Source: an uncultured Pseudomonadota bacterium (GTDB lineage Bacteria; Pseudomonadota; Gammaproteobacteria; Methylococcales; Methylomonadaceae). From it: a stretch of 64,000 nucleotides of DNA. Positions within the stretch are counted from its first letter, which is position 1; every line of letters starts with the position of its first letter. Positions 1 through 9,586 of the stretch are shown here, one piece after another. The stretch is from positions 1 through 64,000 of the forward strand of contig CAINHO010000050.1 of NCBI GenBank assembly GCA_903848935.1, written 5' to 3'. A program made the translations under genes and the position numbers. The notes under the pieces are model-generated. The model did no database searches and was not told where the DNA came from. It worked only from the letters and a program-made list of their open reading frames with translations.

Positions 1-541
1 CTTCTTTATCGACGTGCTGGATTACGACATCAATGAAGTCAAGGCAGAGCAGAACATCCAAGGTCGGCGTGCTGATTATGTTTTGTCAGCCAATGACAGC
101 GATGTAATTGTTGTAGAAGCGAAAAAAGCGGGTATGGCTTTGCGTGATAAGCAAATCTTTCAAGCCACGTCCTACGGGGCTTATTCTGGCATTCGCTGGG
201 CATTACTTACCAATTTGGTTGAATGGCAGCTCTATCGCGTTTCGGCACAAGAAAAAGTCGAGGCAGACTTAATTTTCGCAATCAAACTGAGTGCAGAAAT
301 TTCGCCGCAGGACGTAGAAAAGCTAGCGTTGATTTCTCGCACCTTCATGAATCATAAGAATAACGAACTGGAAAAATTGTGGCGTGAAAGCAATGTGCTA
401 AGTAGTGAAGTAATTGGCGGGTTGTTGTTAACTGACGATGTGATTTCAAAGGTTCGCAACCTTACCAAGCGCGACAGCAATTGCGATGTGACTAATGACC
501 AAATTCGGGTGGTGGTTGAGCAGATGTTGAATTTGAACTGA
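1..541 (+). CDS. Type I restriction enzyme R N-terminal (HSDR_N-like) domain protein, 5' truncated by window start
   Basis: Frame is open upstream of the listed GTG (FFIDVLDYDINEVKAEQNIQGRRADYVL...VVEAKKAG); nuclease-like core D-x(n)-VEAK. Confidence 0.6.
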   Translation, partial: FFIDVLDYDINEVKAEQNIQGRRADYVLSANDSDVIVVEAKKAGMALRDKQIFQATSYGAYSGIRWALLTNLVEWQLYRVSAQEKVEADLIFAIKLSAEISPQDVEKLALISRTFMNHKNNELEKLWRESNVLSSEVIGGLLLTDDVISKVRNLTKRDSNCDVTNDQIRVVVEQMLNLN

Positions 542-688
542 ACGCCGAAAAAATCGACAAAATTATAATTTTCATACGTTATTCTACGAAATTATACGGA
601 ATGAGGTTAAATCATTTCATAATAGTGGGGTTAGATGGTTAATTCTTTTCAATAGCAATCACACCCTATTCTGTTTTTATAAAAAACT

Positions 689-3004
689 ATGAAAATTGTA
701 CTTTTGATTACCATTCTGCTTATTTCACACGTTAATTTCGCGTTGGCTGAACACGCATTGAAACCACTACATTTTGGTGTATTATCGTATCGTCCAAAAG
801 AAATCACAGCGGTACAATGGTTGCCACTTGCAAAAGAACTTGAGAGAAATTTGTCTGGGTATAGCGTTGAGTTGATGCCGCTGAATTATCCAGAACTGGA
901 CACCGCTGCCAAAGAAAACAAACTCGATTTCATTTTAACGAATCCAGAGCGTTACATTTTGCTCAAAAATAAAATCGGTGCGAATGCGGTGGCGACAATG
1001 ATTACCTTAGAAAAAGGTCATCTGCTAACGCATTTTGCAGGCGTGATTTTTACTCGTGTAGACAGAACAGATATTCAAACGCTTGCTGATTTAAACGACA
1101 AACAAATTGCTTCGCCAGCCGAAGAATCATTGGGCGGCTATTTAATGCAGCGTTGGGAATTGGAAAAAAATAACATAACAGCAAAAAGCTATATTTTTAC
1201 AGGAATGTCGCACGACAAAGTGGTTGACGAAGTGCTTGAAGGTAAAGCAGACGCTGGATTTGTACGGAGTGGGGTATTAGAAAAACTAGAACAAACAGGA
1301 AAAATTAGGCTTGGTGAAAATGCGACGATTCGCGTTTTAGCTCCTCATCCAATCACAGATGAAATCCCTGTTTTGCATTCAACTGATCATTATCCCGAAT
1401 GGGTATTTAGCGTCACAAAAAATATCGATGCAGATATTGCACGGCGAGTTTCGCTCACGTTGTTAAATATGAAACCCGATAGCGAGGTTGCAAAAATAGC
1501 TGGAATTGCTGGTTTTACTGCGCCTGCCGATTACACGCCCGTTGAAATTTTAATGTTACGACTACGCACTCATCCAGACGAGTTGAAGTATTTTAATTTT
1601 TCTGACGTGCTGTGGCGTTACAGAAATAATGCAGTTATCGCAACGGTTATTGCGTGTTTAATTCTTGTGCTATTTGTGTCTTTAATTTGGTCAAATCGAA
1701 AATTTAAAAAAGCAAAAATTCGATTATATGAATCTTATGCCGAAATTTCGCTATTATTAAATTCAATAGCGGAAGGTGCGTATGGCGTTGACAATAAAGG
1801 TTTTTGTCTATTTGCGAATGATTCATTTTTGAAAATACTAGGTTATGAAAGTGCAGATGAAGTTGTGGGACAGCACATTCATGAACTTATTCACCATTCT
1901 CATGCCAATGGAGAATTTTATCCTTCAGAAGAATGCCAAATGTATAACGCTTATCGGCAACACAAGAATATCCATGTTTCAAATGAAGTGTTTTGGCGAA
2001 AAGATGGCGTAGCTGTTCCTGTGGAATACTGGTCACAGCCTCTTATAGCCAATGGTGTTTTAACAGGTGCCATTGCAACGTTTGTTGATATTACTAAACG
2101 TAAAAAATACGAAAATGAATTACAGGAAAGTAAAAATCGCCTGCAAACCATCATCGAAACAAATCCGGAATGTATTCAAATCGTGGATGCACAAGGGCAA
2201 TTGATACAAATGAATTCAGCTGGATTAGCGATGATTGAGGCCGATTCACTCAATCAAGTCGTTAGAAAATCAGTGTTAAATCTTGTCGCACCTGAATACC
2301 GTGTAAATGTTGAACAACTACATCGGCGCGTCATTGCGGGTGAAGTAATGCAAATGGAATTTGAGATAATTGGGCTTAAGGGGACTCGGCGATGGATGGA
2401 AACGCACGCTGTGCCGATGTTGGATAATGGAAATATCGTTCGTTTGGCAGTTACACGAGATATTACCAAGCGGAAGATGCTAGAAGAAGAGATTCGGCAA
2501 TTGGCATTTTATGATCCATTAACGAATTTACCGAATCGTCGAAATTTACTAGATAGATTGAACTATTCAATTGCGTTAAGTCGCCGAGAAAAAAAGCAGT
2601 TTGCTATTTTTATGATAGATTTGGACAAATTTAAAGCAGTAAATGACACATTAGGACACGCGGCGGGTGATGAATTACTCAAACAAGTTGCGACTAGAAT
2701 TACGAAGCGGTTACGCGATAGCGACATGGTTGCGCGTTTGGGTGGAGATGAATTTGTGATTGTTTTAGATAATCTTATCGTGCCTGAAGATGCCGCAAAA
2801 GTCGCATTGGACGTAATTGCAGATTTAACTGTTCCGTTTGAATTATCGGATGGAAATGTGGTTCAAATTGGTGCGAGCATTGGTATTAGCGTTTATCCAT
2901 TGCATGGTACATCACCAGACAAACTCACGGATAACGCGGACACTGCACTTTATCAAGCGAAAGACAGTGGACGTGGGTGTTTTGTATATTACAAAAATGT
3001 TTAG
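689..3004 (+). CDS. Diguanylate cyclase with periplasmic PhnD-like substrate-binding sensor domain, TM helix, two PAS domains and GGDEF
   Basis: Signal peptide; PhnD-like region (HFGVLSYRPKE...GKADAGFVRSGVLE); TM near NNAVIATVIACLILVLFVSLIW; PAS regions; RLGGDEFVIV. Confidence 0.88.
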   Translation: MKIVLLITILLISHVNFALAEHALKPLHFGVLSYRPKEITAVQWLPLAKELERNLSGYSVELMPLNYPELDTAAKENKLDFILTNPERYILLKNKIGANAVATMITLEKGHLLTHFAGVIFTRVDRTDIQTLADLNDKQIASPAEESLGGYLMQRWELEKNNITAKSYIFTGMSHDKVVDEVLEGKADAGFVRSGVLEKLEQTGKIRLGENATIRVLAPHPITDEIPVLHSTDHYPEWVFSVTKNIDADIARRVSLTLLNMKPDSEVAKIAGIAGFTAPADYTPVEILMLRLRTHPDELKYFNFSDVLWRYRNNAVIATVIACLILVLFVSLIWSNRKFKKAKIRLYESYAEISLLLNSIAEGAYGVDNKGFCLFANDSFLKILGYESADEVVGQHIHELIHHSHANGEFYPSEECQMYNAYRQHKNIHVSNEVFWRKDGVAVPVEYWSQPLIANGVLTGAIATFVDITKRKKYENELQESKNRLQTIIETNPECIQIVDAQGQLIQMNSAGLAMIEADSLNQVVRKSVLNLVAPEYRVNVEQLHRRVIAGEVMQMEFEIIGLKGTRRWMETHAVPMLDNGNIVRLAVTRDITKRKMLEEEIRQLAFYDPLTNLPNRRNLLDRLNYSIALSRREKKQFAIFMIDLDKFKAVNDTLGHAAGDELLKQVATRITKRLRDSDMVARLGGDEFVIVLDNLIVPEDAAKVALDVIADLTVPFELSDGNVVQIGASIGISVYPLHGTSPDKLTDNADTALYQAKDSGRGCFVYYKNV

Positions 3005-3049
3005 CGGAGTTATCGTGGTTCAAAAACCTGAACCACGACATAAATTAGA

Positions 3050-3445
3050 CTATGGATTGCCTGAATTATCTGGACTGCTCACTAAAATTCTAAAATCTGT
3101 TACTTGTGGCGACGGTGCAAGCGCGTTAATCGTTTGTTGTTGTCCCGCATAAACCAATAACGGTTGCCATGCTTCATCATCTCCAATCACCATGCCGCCT
3201 CTGTCCAGCCATTTGAAGCGATAAAGCAGCTGCTGATTATTCGAATCTGTGTTTAAAATTTCGGCTTGAATTGCCATCAAATGATTACGTTTTGTCGTTA
3301 CGATATTGCTCACGACCAAATAATCCATCATGCCGTACTGCTCAACTTTCGTCAGAATACTATTTGGCAACGGCGGGGGTGGCGTAGCACACGCGGTTAA
3401 AGTTAATGTCGCTACAATACTCAAACTCAGAACCAACTTTTTCAT
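3050..3445 (-). CDS. YcfL-like (DUF1425) lipoprotein
   Basis: Lipobox LTACA; overall YcfL-like pattern, adjacent to COG3014-like gene. Confidence 0.6.
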   Translation of the reverse strand: MKKLVLSLSIVATLTLTACATPPPPLPNSILTKVEQYGMMDYLVVSNIVTTKRNHLMAIQAEILNTDSNNQQLLYRFKWLDRGGMVIGDDEAWQPLLVYAGQQQTINALAPSPQVTDFRILVSSPDNSGNP

Positions 3446-4920
3446 TTTTTACTCCGTTTTTTCGTGGAGGATTTACGCACTTTTTTACTGACTGATTTTG
3501 GAATAATTTCAGGTTCGATTTGTGGTGCAGGTGGCGCGATGATATTCGCTGGCATTTTCGCACCATAAATAGGTTGTGACCAATACACCTGATTGTTAAT
3601 TACTCTCGCAACGATGAGTGCGTGCGCTCCGTTAATATCGAGCGTTTTTTTATTTAAACCAAGCGTAAATTCATGTTTGCCCGTCGGGATTGAAAAACGC
3701 GCCACGCTTATCGTCGAAGGCAACGTGCGCCACGTCCGTTCATCAGCCGACTCAGTAATTACATTTGCTACATTCAATGCAACTCCCGCCAACATTGCAT
3801 AACCATTATTGCTGTGCATCAAAGCTTGTTGCGATGCACCTTTGATTGCCGCTCGCAAAATGCCACGCAAAATAATCCCTGGCATATCGTCTTTTAACGC
3901 TCGTTTCGACATCGCGTCTAAACTTGTCACCATTGATAACGGTTGCGTGTTTGCGTTATCAATGGCAACAGTAAGCGGTGTATTTGTGCGAGTTGGGTCA
4001 GAATGTAAAACAGGAAACGAAATCGGAATCACGCCCAAACCTTTGTAAATCACAGGAATTGGAATCATGACCGAACTTAACGACGGTGCTACGCCACTTT
4101 CCACAACCATCAAAACGTCCGTTTCATTGGGTTTATGTTGGTGTGGACGCGAATCCAAACCCGCTAAACCATCTTCTAACATTTTGATATTTGGGCGCAA
4201 TTCAATCGCTTGGCGATAACCTGCTGCCGCTAAACTCGGTTCATCCAACGCTTCATACACAAAACCCGCTAAATAATGACTAAACGCACTTTGATAGCCA
4301 TTTTTCAGTGACGTAATTTCAGGCGAATTCAAGGTTTCTACGGGATAACCGTTTAAATTTTTGAAAGTTGTGCCAATGCCTTTTTCACGGCTTTCTTTTT
4401 CAATGGCATCGGTTTCTTTCGCACGAACGTCAGCAATAATCGCTTCCCGTTCATGCGTTTTTTTGATTTCCGTGCGAGCATAATCCCAATCGCCATTCAA
4501 CAAATGATCTAACGCTAACTGTGTTGAAAGCATCACTTTTTCATAATCATGTCCGTCGTAACGGCGGGTTTTATCGTTCAACGTCACTGCACCAATGTTT
4601 TCTAAAATCGCACCCGCCCGAATTTTTGCCTCGTTCTCCCATTCGTTCACCAAATGGTCAGCAGATAACCACGTTATCACGCTGTCTTTGTATTTATTAT
4701 CAAAGCGTTGCAACGTACCTTTTTCAAAGTAATACAACAAATCTTTGTCGTTACCCGTGTTGTTAGAATCAAGTTGTTGCAAGGCTTGCGAGACTTCGCC
4801 TTGCGAGACTAAATCAACAGTTTGTTTCAGTTCATCGTCGTAACTTCGCATGACCGAACAGCCCGAAAATGCAAGCGTAATCGCTAAGGCTAAAGTGAGT
4901 TTTCTGGTGTGAATGGACAT
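3442..4920 (-). CDS. COG3014-like lipoprotein with TPR-like region
   Basis: Lipobox AFSGCS; SHYLAGFVYEALDEPSLAAAGYRQAIEL; overlaps the YcfL-like gene by 4 bp. Confidence 0.6.
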   Translation of the reverse strand: MSIHTRKLTLALAITLAFSGCSVMRSYDDELKQTVDLVSQGEVSQALQQLDSNNTGNDKDLLYYFEKGTLQRFDNKYKDSVITWLSADHLVNEWENEAKIRAGAILENIGAVTLNDKTRRYDGHDYEKVMLSTQLALDHLLNGDWDYARTEIKKTHEREAIIADVRAKETDAIEKESREKGIGTTFKNLNGYPVETLNSPEITSLKNGYQSAFSHYLAGFVYEALDEPSLAAAGYRQAIELRPNIKMLEDGLAGLDSRPHQHKPNETDVLMVVESGVAPSLSSVMIPIPVIYKGLGVIPISFPVLHSDPTRTNTPLTVAIDNANTQPLSMVTSLDAMSKRALKDDMPGIILRGILRAAIKGASQQALMHSNNGYAMLAGVALNVANVITESADERTWRTLPSTISVARFSIPTGKHEFTLGLNKKTLDINGAHALIVARVINNQVYWSQPIYGAKMPANIIAPPAPQIEPEIIPKSVSKKVRKSSTKKRSKK

Positions 4921-4945
4921 AAAAATCCTTGGGTTCAGATAATAA

Positions 4946-4973
4946 AAAAGGCGATTAAAAAATCGCCTTTCTG
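4946..4973 (-). terminator. Stem-loop (AAAGGCGATT/AATCGCCTTT) downstream of aminotransferase
   Basis: aaaaaaggcgattaaaaaatcgccttt. Confidence 0.6.
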
Positions 4974-4977
4974 TGTT

Positions 4978-6159
4978 TTAAATCGCTTGTTTAATACGTT
5001 CGAGAGCGGTTTTTAAATTGTCCATGCTGGTTGCAATCGAAAGTCGAATATGTCCCTCCGTTCCAAACGCCGAACCTGGCACGAGTGCCACACCTGCTTT
5101 TTCAATCAAATAATCTGAAAACGCCAAATCATCATCAATGCCATCTAAACGTTTGAGTAATTTTTCAATATTCGGGAAAACGTAGAATGTGCCATCAGTT
5201 GGTAAACATTCCACGCCGTCAATCCTGTTCAATTCTGCGACGACGAAATCATGACGTTTTTTGAATTCCACACACATATCACGAATGAAACTTTGATCGC
5301 CGGTTAACGCAGCGAGTGCTGCATATTGTGAAATTGACGTTGGATTTGAAGTGCTTTGTGATTGAATCGTACACATAGCCTCAATCAGTTTTTCATTTCC
5401 AGCCGCGTAACCAATACGCCAACCCGTCATTGAATAAGCTTTTGACACGCCATTCATTACCACTGTGCGGTCGTAAAATTCAGGATGTGCGTTCAAAATG
5501 TTCACAAACGTACCTTGTTCCCAAAGAATATGCTCATACATATCATCAGTAGCAATCACGATATTTGAAAAATCAGCTAACACGTCGCCAATAGCTTTCA
5601 ATTCGTCCAACGAATACGCTGAACCTGAAGGATTTGACGGGCTATTGATGAAAATCAAGCGGGTTTTTTCGGTAATCGCGGCGCGTAATTGTTCAGGTGA
5701 AATTTTGAAGTTGTGCGCTTGCGTGGTTTCAATAATTACAGGTACACCATCCGCCAACAAAACCATATCGGGATATGAGACCCAGTAAGGCGCAGGAATA
5801 ATCACTTCGTCGCCCGAATTCAAAAGGGCTTGCGTCAAATTAAACGAACTTTGCTTGCCACCGCCCGAAACTAAAATTTGTTTCGCGTTGTATTCCAGCC
5901 CGTTGTCGTTCTTGAATTTGTCGATAATCGCTTTTTTCAACGGCGCAATGCCATCGACAGCAGTGTATTTCGTGAAACCTTTGTGAATCGCGTCAATCGC
6001 GGCTTGTTTAATAAAATCAGGCGTATCGAAATCAGGTTCGCCCGCGCCTAAACCAATAATGTCGTGACCTTCGGCTCGCATTTTCGCGGCACGGGCGGTG
6101 ATTGCCAAAGTCGGGGAAGGTTTTACAGCATTTACGCGATTAGAAAGTTTGATGCTCAT
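4978..6159 (-). CDS. aspC: Pyridoxal-phosphate aspartate aminotransferase (class I)
   Basis: MSIKLSNRVNAVKPSPTLAITARAAKMRAEGHDIIGLGAGEPDFDTP; NGVSKAYSMTGWRIGYAAG. Confidence 0.88.
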   Translation of the reverse strand: MSIKLSNRVNAVKPSPTLAITARAAKMRAEGHDIIGLGAGEPDFDTPDFIKQAAIDAIHKGFTKYTAVDGIAPLKKAIIDKFKNDNGLEYNAKQILVSGGGKQSSFNLTQALLNSGDEVIIPAPYWVSYPDMVLLADGVPVIIETTQAHNFKISPEQLRAAITEKTRLIFINSPSNPSGSAYSLDELKAIGDVLADFSNIVIATDDMYEHILWEQGTFVNILNAHPEFYDRTVVMNGVSKAYSMTGWRIGYAAGNEKLIEAMCTIQSQSTSNPTSISQYAALAALTGDQSFIRDMCVEFKKRHDFVVAELNRIDGVECLPTDGTFYVFPNIEKLLKRLDGIDDDLAFSDYLIEKAGVALVPGSAFGTEGHIRLSIATSMDNLKTALERIKQAI

Positions 6160-6195
6160 TTGTTTTGTAGAGTTTTAAGTTAGACAAAATTAAAG

Positions 6196-6222
6196 GTGCA
6201 AAGCCGAAAACTTTGCACCTGT
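6196..6222 (-). terminator. Perfect 10-bp stem-loop after htpX
   Basis: AGGTGCAAAG-ccgaaaa-CTTTGCACCT. Confidence 0.6.
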
Positions 6223-6232
6223 TTTAAAAAAA

Positions 6233-7111
6233 TTAACGTAAGTTTTGTAATGCAGCAATGCGTTCTTCAAGAGGTGGATGGGACATGAATAATTTCATTG
6301 AACCACTGCCACTAATGCCAAATGCCGCTAATTGCCCTGGCAAATCAGCAGGTTCGTGAGCGCGTTGCAAGGCTTGTAACGCAGCAATCATTTTTTCGCG
6401 TCCCGCTAAATTTGCGCCACCGGCATCGGCTCTGAATTCGCGGTAACGTGAGAACCACATCGTCAACATTGAAGCCAAAATACCGAGGGCAATTTGTGCG
6501 ACTATTTGAGTAACATAATACGCCCAGCCGTAGCCTTCTCCTTCGTTTTTCAGAATCACTTTATCTACGAAATGCCCAATAATTGTCGCGAAGAAATACA
6601 CAAAGGTATTCACCACGCCTTGCATCAACGCCATCGTAATCATATCGCCGTTGGCAACGTGACTGATTTCGTGACCGACAACCGCTTCTACTTCATCTGC
6701 ACTCATGGCTTGCAACAAACCGGTGCTGACTGCCACCAACGCACTGTTACGACTTGCGCCTGTTGCAAACGCATTCGGTTCGGCAGCTTCGAAAATACCG
6801 ACTTCTGGCATTTCGATTCCCGCTTGTTGTGCTTGACGCGCCACAATATCCAACAGCCATCGTTCAGTTTGATTTTGTGGCGATTCGATAATGACTACGC
6901 CCATCATTCTTTTTGCAGACCATTTCGACATAAATAGCGAAATGATTGAACCCGCTGAACCAATAATAGCTGACATTAACAGCAATTTTTTCAAGTCCAA
7001 ATCCACGCCGTTAGCGGCTAATGAACTGTGTAAACCTAACAGGTTAAAAATAGTGCCAATCACAACCATGACGGCAAGGTTCGTGACTAAAAATAGAAAG
7101 ATGCGTTTCAT
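6233..7111 (-). CDS. htpX: Protease HtpX
   Basis: MKRIFLFLVTNLAVMVV; HEISH zinc-protease motif; C-terminal MSHPPLEERIAAL. Confidence 0.95.
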   Translation of the reverse strand: MKRIFLFLVTNLAVMVVIGTIFNLLGLHSSLAANGVDLDLKKLLLMSAIIGSAGSIISLFMSKWSAKRMMGVVIIESPQNQTERWLLDIVARQAQQAGIEMPEVGIFEAAEPNAFATGASRNSALVAVSTGLLQAMSADEVEAVVGHEISHVANGDMITMALMQGVVNTFVYFFATIIGHFVDKVILKNEGEGYGWAYYVTQIVAQIALGILASMLTMWFSRYREFRADAGGANLAGREKMIAALQALQRAHEPADLPGQLAAFGISGSGSMKLFMSHPPLEERIAALQNLR

Positions 7112-7184
7112 AAAAAAGTTTCCTCGATTAAATGACTAAAACAATAACTTAACGGTTCTACGATAAAAAGCAAGCGTTGCAACA

Positions 7185-7607
7185 CTATTCTAATTCGTCT
7201 TTGATTAACGCATTAAATTCGTGCGTTTTTTCGAGCATGACATTATATTTCGCTTCCACTTTGTCCATAACTTCACTCAAAAAGCGCGTTAAATCTTCAT
7301 CATCTAATTTTTTCGCAAACGACAAAATGTAATCCTCCAAATCGCTCATCGTGTCAGCATCAACAACCTCTTCCAAAAATAAAACCGATTTTGAGGATTC
7401 GAGCGCGGCAAATAAATCTGTGCCTGCGAGTGGTTTTTTTAATTCTTTTTGAAGATTATCGACAGTCTTAATGATTTGAACGGCGACATGATGCACCATT
7501 TTCAATAATGTTAATTTTTCAGTAAAACGATAAAGTTCGGCGGCGGCTTGACGAATCTCGGTCAATGCGATTTTTAAATCTGTGGGGGTAACGACGGTGT
7601 TTTGCAT
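7185..7607 (-). CDS. Hypothetical protein
   Basis: 140-aa ORF, charged/helical, consistent intergenic spacing. Confidence 0.6.
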   Translation of the reverse strand: MQNTVVTPTDLKIALTEIRQAAAELYRFTEKLTLLKMVHHVAVQIIKTVDNLQKELKKPLAGTDLFAALESSKSVLFLEEVVDADTMSDLEDYILSFAKKLDDEDLTRFLSEVMDKVEAKYNVMLEKTHEFNALIKDELE

Positions 7608-7638
7608 AAAAAGTCACTCATAATCAATTTAGAATGCG

Positions 7639-9285
7639 CTAATTATAGGGTACAACGAATTGTTCGACTAATCCTGTTACCCGTGTGATGCTGGCTTGAA
7701 CGGTGGCAGTGAAAATTGCTTCGGTGGTGACTAATTTAATGCGTTCTTTGGCGCGAGTGATGGCGGTATAGAGTAATTCTTTCGTCAAAATCGTTTGTTG
7801 ATATTCGGGTAAGCAGACGCAAACTTCCTCGAATTCCGAGCCTTGACTTTTGTGAATGGTCATAGCAAAAACAGTTTCACAATGTGGCAAACGGGCGGGC
7901 GAATAACCTTGTGAATTGCCGTCTGGACGCGGAAAAAAAACTTTTTTTTCGCCATTTTCGTCGGACAAACATAAGCCAATATCTCCGTTGTATAACTGTA
8001 ACGCGGCATTGTTTTGCGTAATCATTACAGGTCGTCCAACATACCATGTTGTGGATAAATTGATCTGTTTTCGGTCGCGCAAAATTTTTTCTAAACGATA
8101 ATTTAAATCTGAAACGCTGTTTTTGCCTTCGCGATGAGCGCATAAAATTTGGAATTTATTGAACGTGGCGTAAATCTCTTTGAAATCTGCTCGCGTTTTA
8201 ATCAGTTCAAAATAGGTCGTATGTTGATTCGCCAAATAATCCAAAAAATCATCTCCTAAATGTTCAATCACGGCATTTTTATTCTGCGTAAGTTCCCATG
8301 CTTGAAAGGCATTTTTTTGATTGATCGCTTGTGCGAAGGCTTTGATTTCGTTTTTGAAACGATAGGTTTTTTGTAATTCGATGGTGTTATTTGGTAAGGC
8401 TTCGGTTAAATCCGCTAAAACCGTTCCTGATTCGACGGATGCAAGTTGTTCTTTGTCACCTAATAAAATCAAGCGTGCTGACGGTTTGATTGCTGCAACG
8501 AGTTTACTCATCATCGCTAAATCAATCATCGAGGCTTCATCGATAACGATTAAATCGTAAGGCAATAGATTTTTTTCGTTGTAGCGAAAATAGGGCGATG
8601 GTGGTTTTGCACCGAGCAAACGATGAATAGTGGTAACGGTTTCAGGCAAAACATCTTTTATAGATTGTTCACAATTTAATTTCGCTTTGCTGTTAGTAAT
8701 GGATTCTTGCAAACGCATAGCGGCTTTACCCGTTGGAGCGGCAAGTGCAATATGTAACGGTTTGTCTGCGTTAATTTGTTGTAAAAGCGCGATAATTTTA
8801 ACGACTGTGGTGGTTTTGCCAGTTCCAGGACCGCCTGTAATGATGGTGAAGTTTTGGCTGACGGCACATTTTGCCGCTTCCCGTTGATAATTGGTTTCAG
8901 AATCGAAAGTTTTTTCAAAAAACGCATCGAGCAACTTGTTTAAGTTTGAAAATGAAGAATTATTTTGCTGCATGGCGCGAAGTTTTGCGATTAGGCATTG
9001 TTCGTAATCCCAATACCGACGCAAATAAAGGTAATTGTGTTGATCGATGTGTAGCGGAAGAACGGTTGAGTGATTTTCTGACGTTGTGACTAATTTTGAA
9101 TTGAGCAGAATTTTTTGTTGTTGAGCCGTTAATTTTAGACAAGTGTTGCCATGATAATAGGTGTAGGAAAGTTGGGCGAGTAGGTTTTTTAAGGATGCTT
9201 TTTCGAGTTCAGAAATGAGAGTTGAAGCACTGAAAAATTGTGAAAAAGCAGAGTCAAGACGAGAAAATTGTGATAATTCAATCAT
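7639..9285 (-). CDS. recD: RecD-like exodeoxyribonuclease V alpha subunit / superfamily 1 helicase
   Basis: GGPGTGKTTTVVKI Walker A, VIDEASMIDLAMM, LLGDKEQLASVESG, TIHKSQGSEFEEV, LLYTAITRAKERI. Confidence 0.88.
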   Translation of the reverse strand: MIELSQFSRLDSAFSQFFSASTLISELEKASLKNLLAQLSYTYYHGNTCLKLTAQQQKILLNSKLVTTSENHSTVLPLHIDQHNYLYLRRYWDYEQCLIAKLRAMQQNNSSFSNLNKLLDAFFEKTFDSETNYQREAAKCAVSQNFTIITGGPGTGKTTTVVKIIALLQQINADKPLHIALAAPTGKAAMRLQESITNSKAKLNCEQSIKDVLPETVTTIHRLLGAKPPSPYFRYNEKNLLPYDLIVIDEASMIDLAMMSKLVAAIKPSARLILLGDKEQLASVESGTVLADLTEALPNNTIELQKTYRFKNEIKAFAQAINQKNAFQAWELTQNKNAVIEHLGDDFLDYLANQHTTYFELIKTRADFKEIYATFNKFQILCAHREGKNSVSDLNYRLEKILRDRKQINLSTTWYVGRPVMITQNNAALQLYNGDIGLCLSDENGEKKVFFPRPDGNSQGYSPARLPHCETVFAMTIHKSQGSEFEEVCVCLPEYQQTILTKELLYTAITRAKERIKLVTTEAIFTATVQASITRVTGLVEQFVVPYN

Positions 9286-9316
9286 ATAAGAAATTGACTT
9301 AAAAAAGTGATAGGCA

Positions 9317-9355
9317 TAAAAAAAGTCTTAATAGAATCTCTATTAAGACTTTTTA
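9317..9355 (-). terminator. Rho-independent terminator-like stem-loop 3' of tRNA-Leu
   Basis: aaaaagtcttaatag-aatct-ctattaagacttttt. Confidence 0.7.
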
Positions 9356-9358
9356 CTT

Positions 9359-9445
9359 TGGTACCGAGGGCCGGAATCGAACCGGCACGGAGTCACCCCC
9401 ACCGGATTTTGAATCCGGCGCGTCTACCAGTTCCGCCACCCCGGC
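9359..9445 (-). tRNA. tRNA-Leu (CAA)
   Basis: Reverse complement gccggggtggcggaactggtagacgcgccggattCAAaatccggtgggggtgactccgtgccggttcgattccggccctcggtacca; long variable arm, encoded CCA. Confidence 0.93.
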
Positions 9446-9586
9446 AAAGTCTGGAAAGTATAGCAACATTTTTCAAAATTACCAGTTTTTTATCTATTTA
9501 TTTTCGTTTTTGTGCAAGTTTTGGAGCATAAATGTCAAAAATCCAGAAAAAGTACGACACCGCCAATTTTGCATAGAACTATTTTC

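Noticed and set aside
6494-6937. 147-aa plus-strand ORF
   Set aside because: Antisense to htpX; no domain signature.
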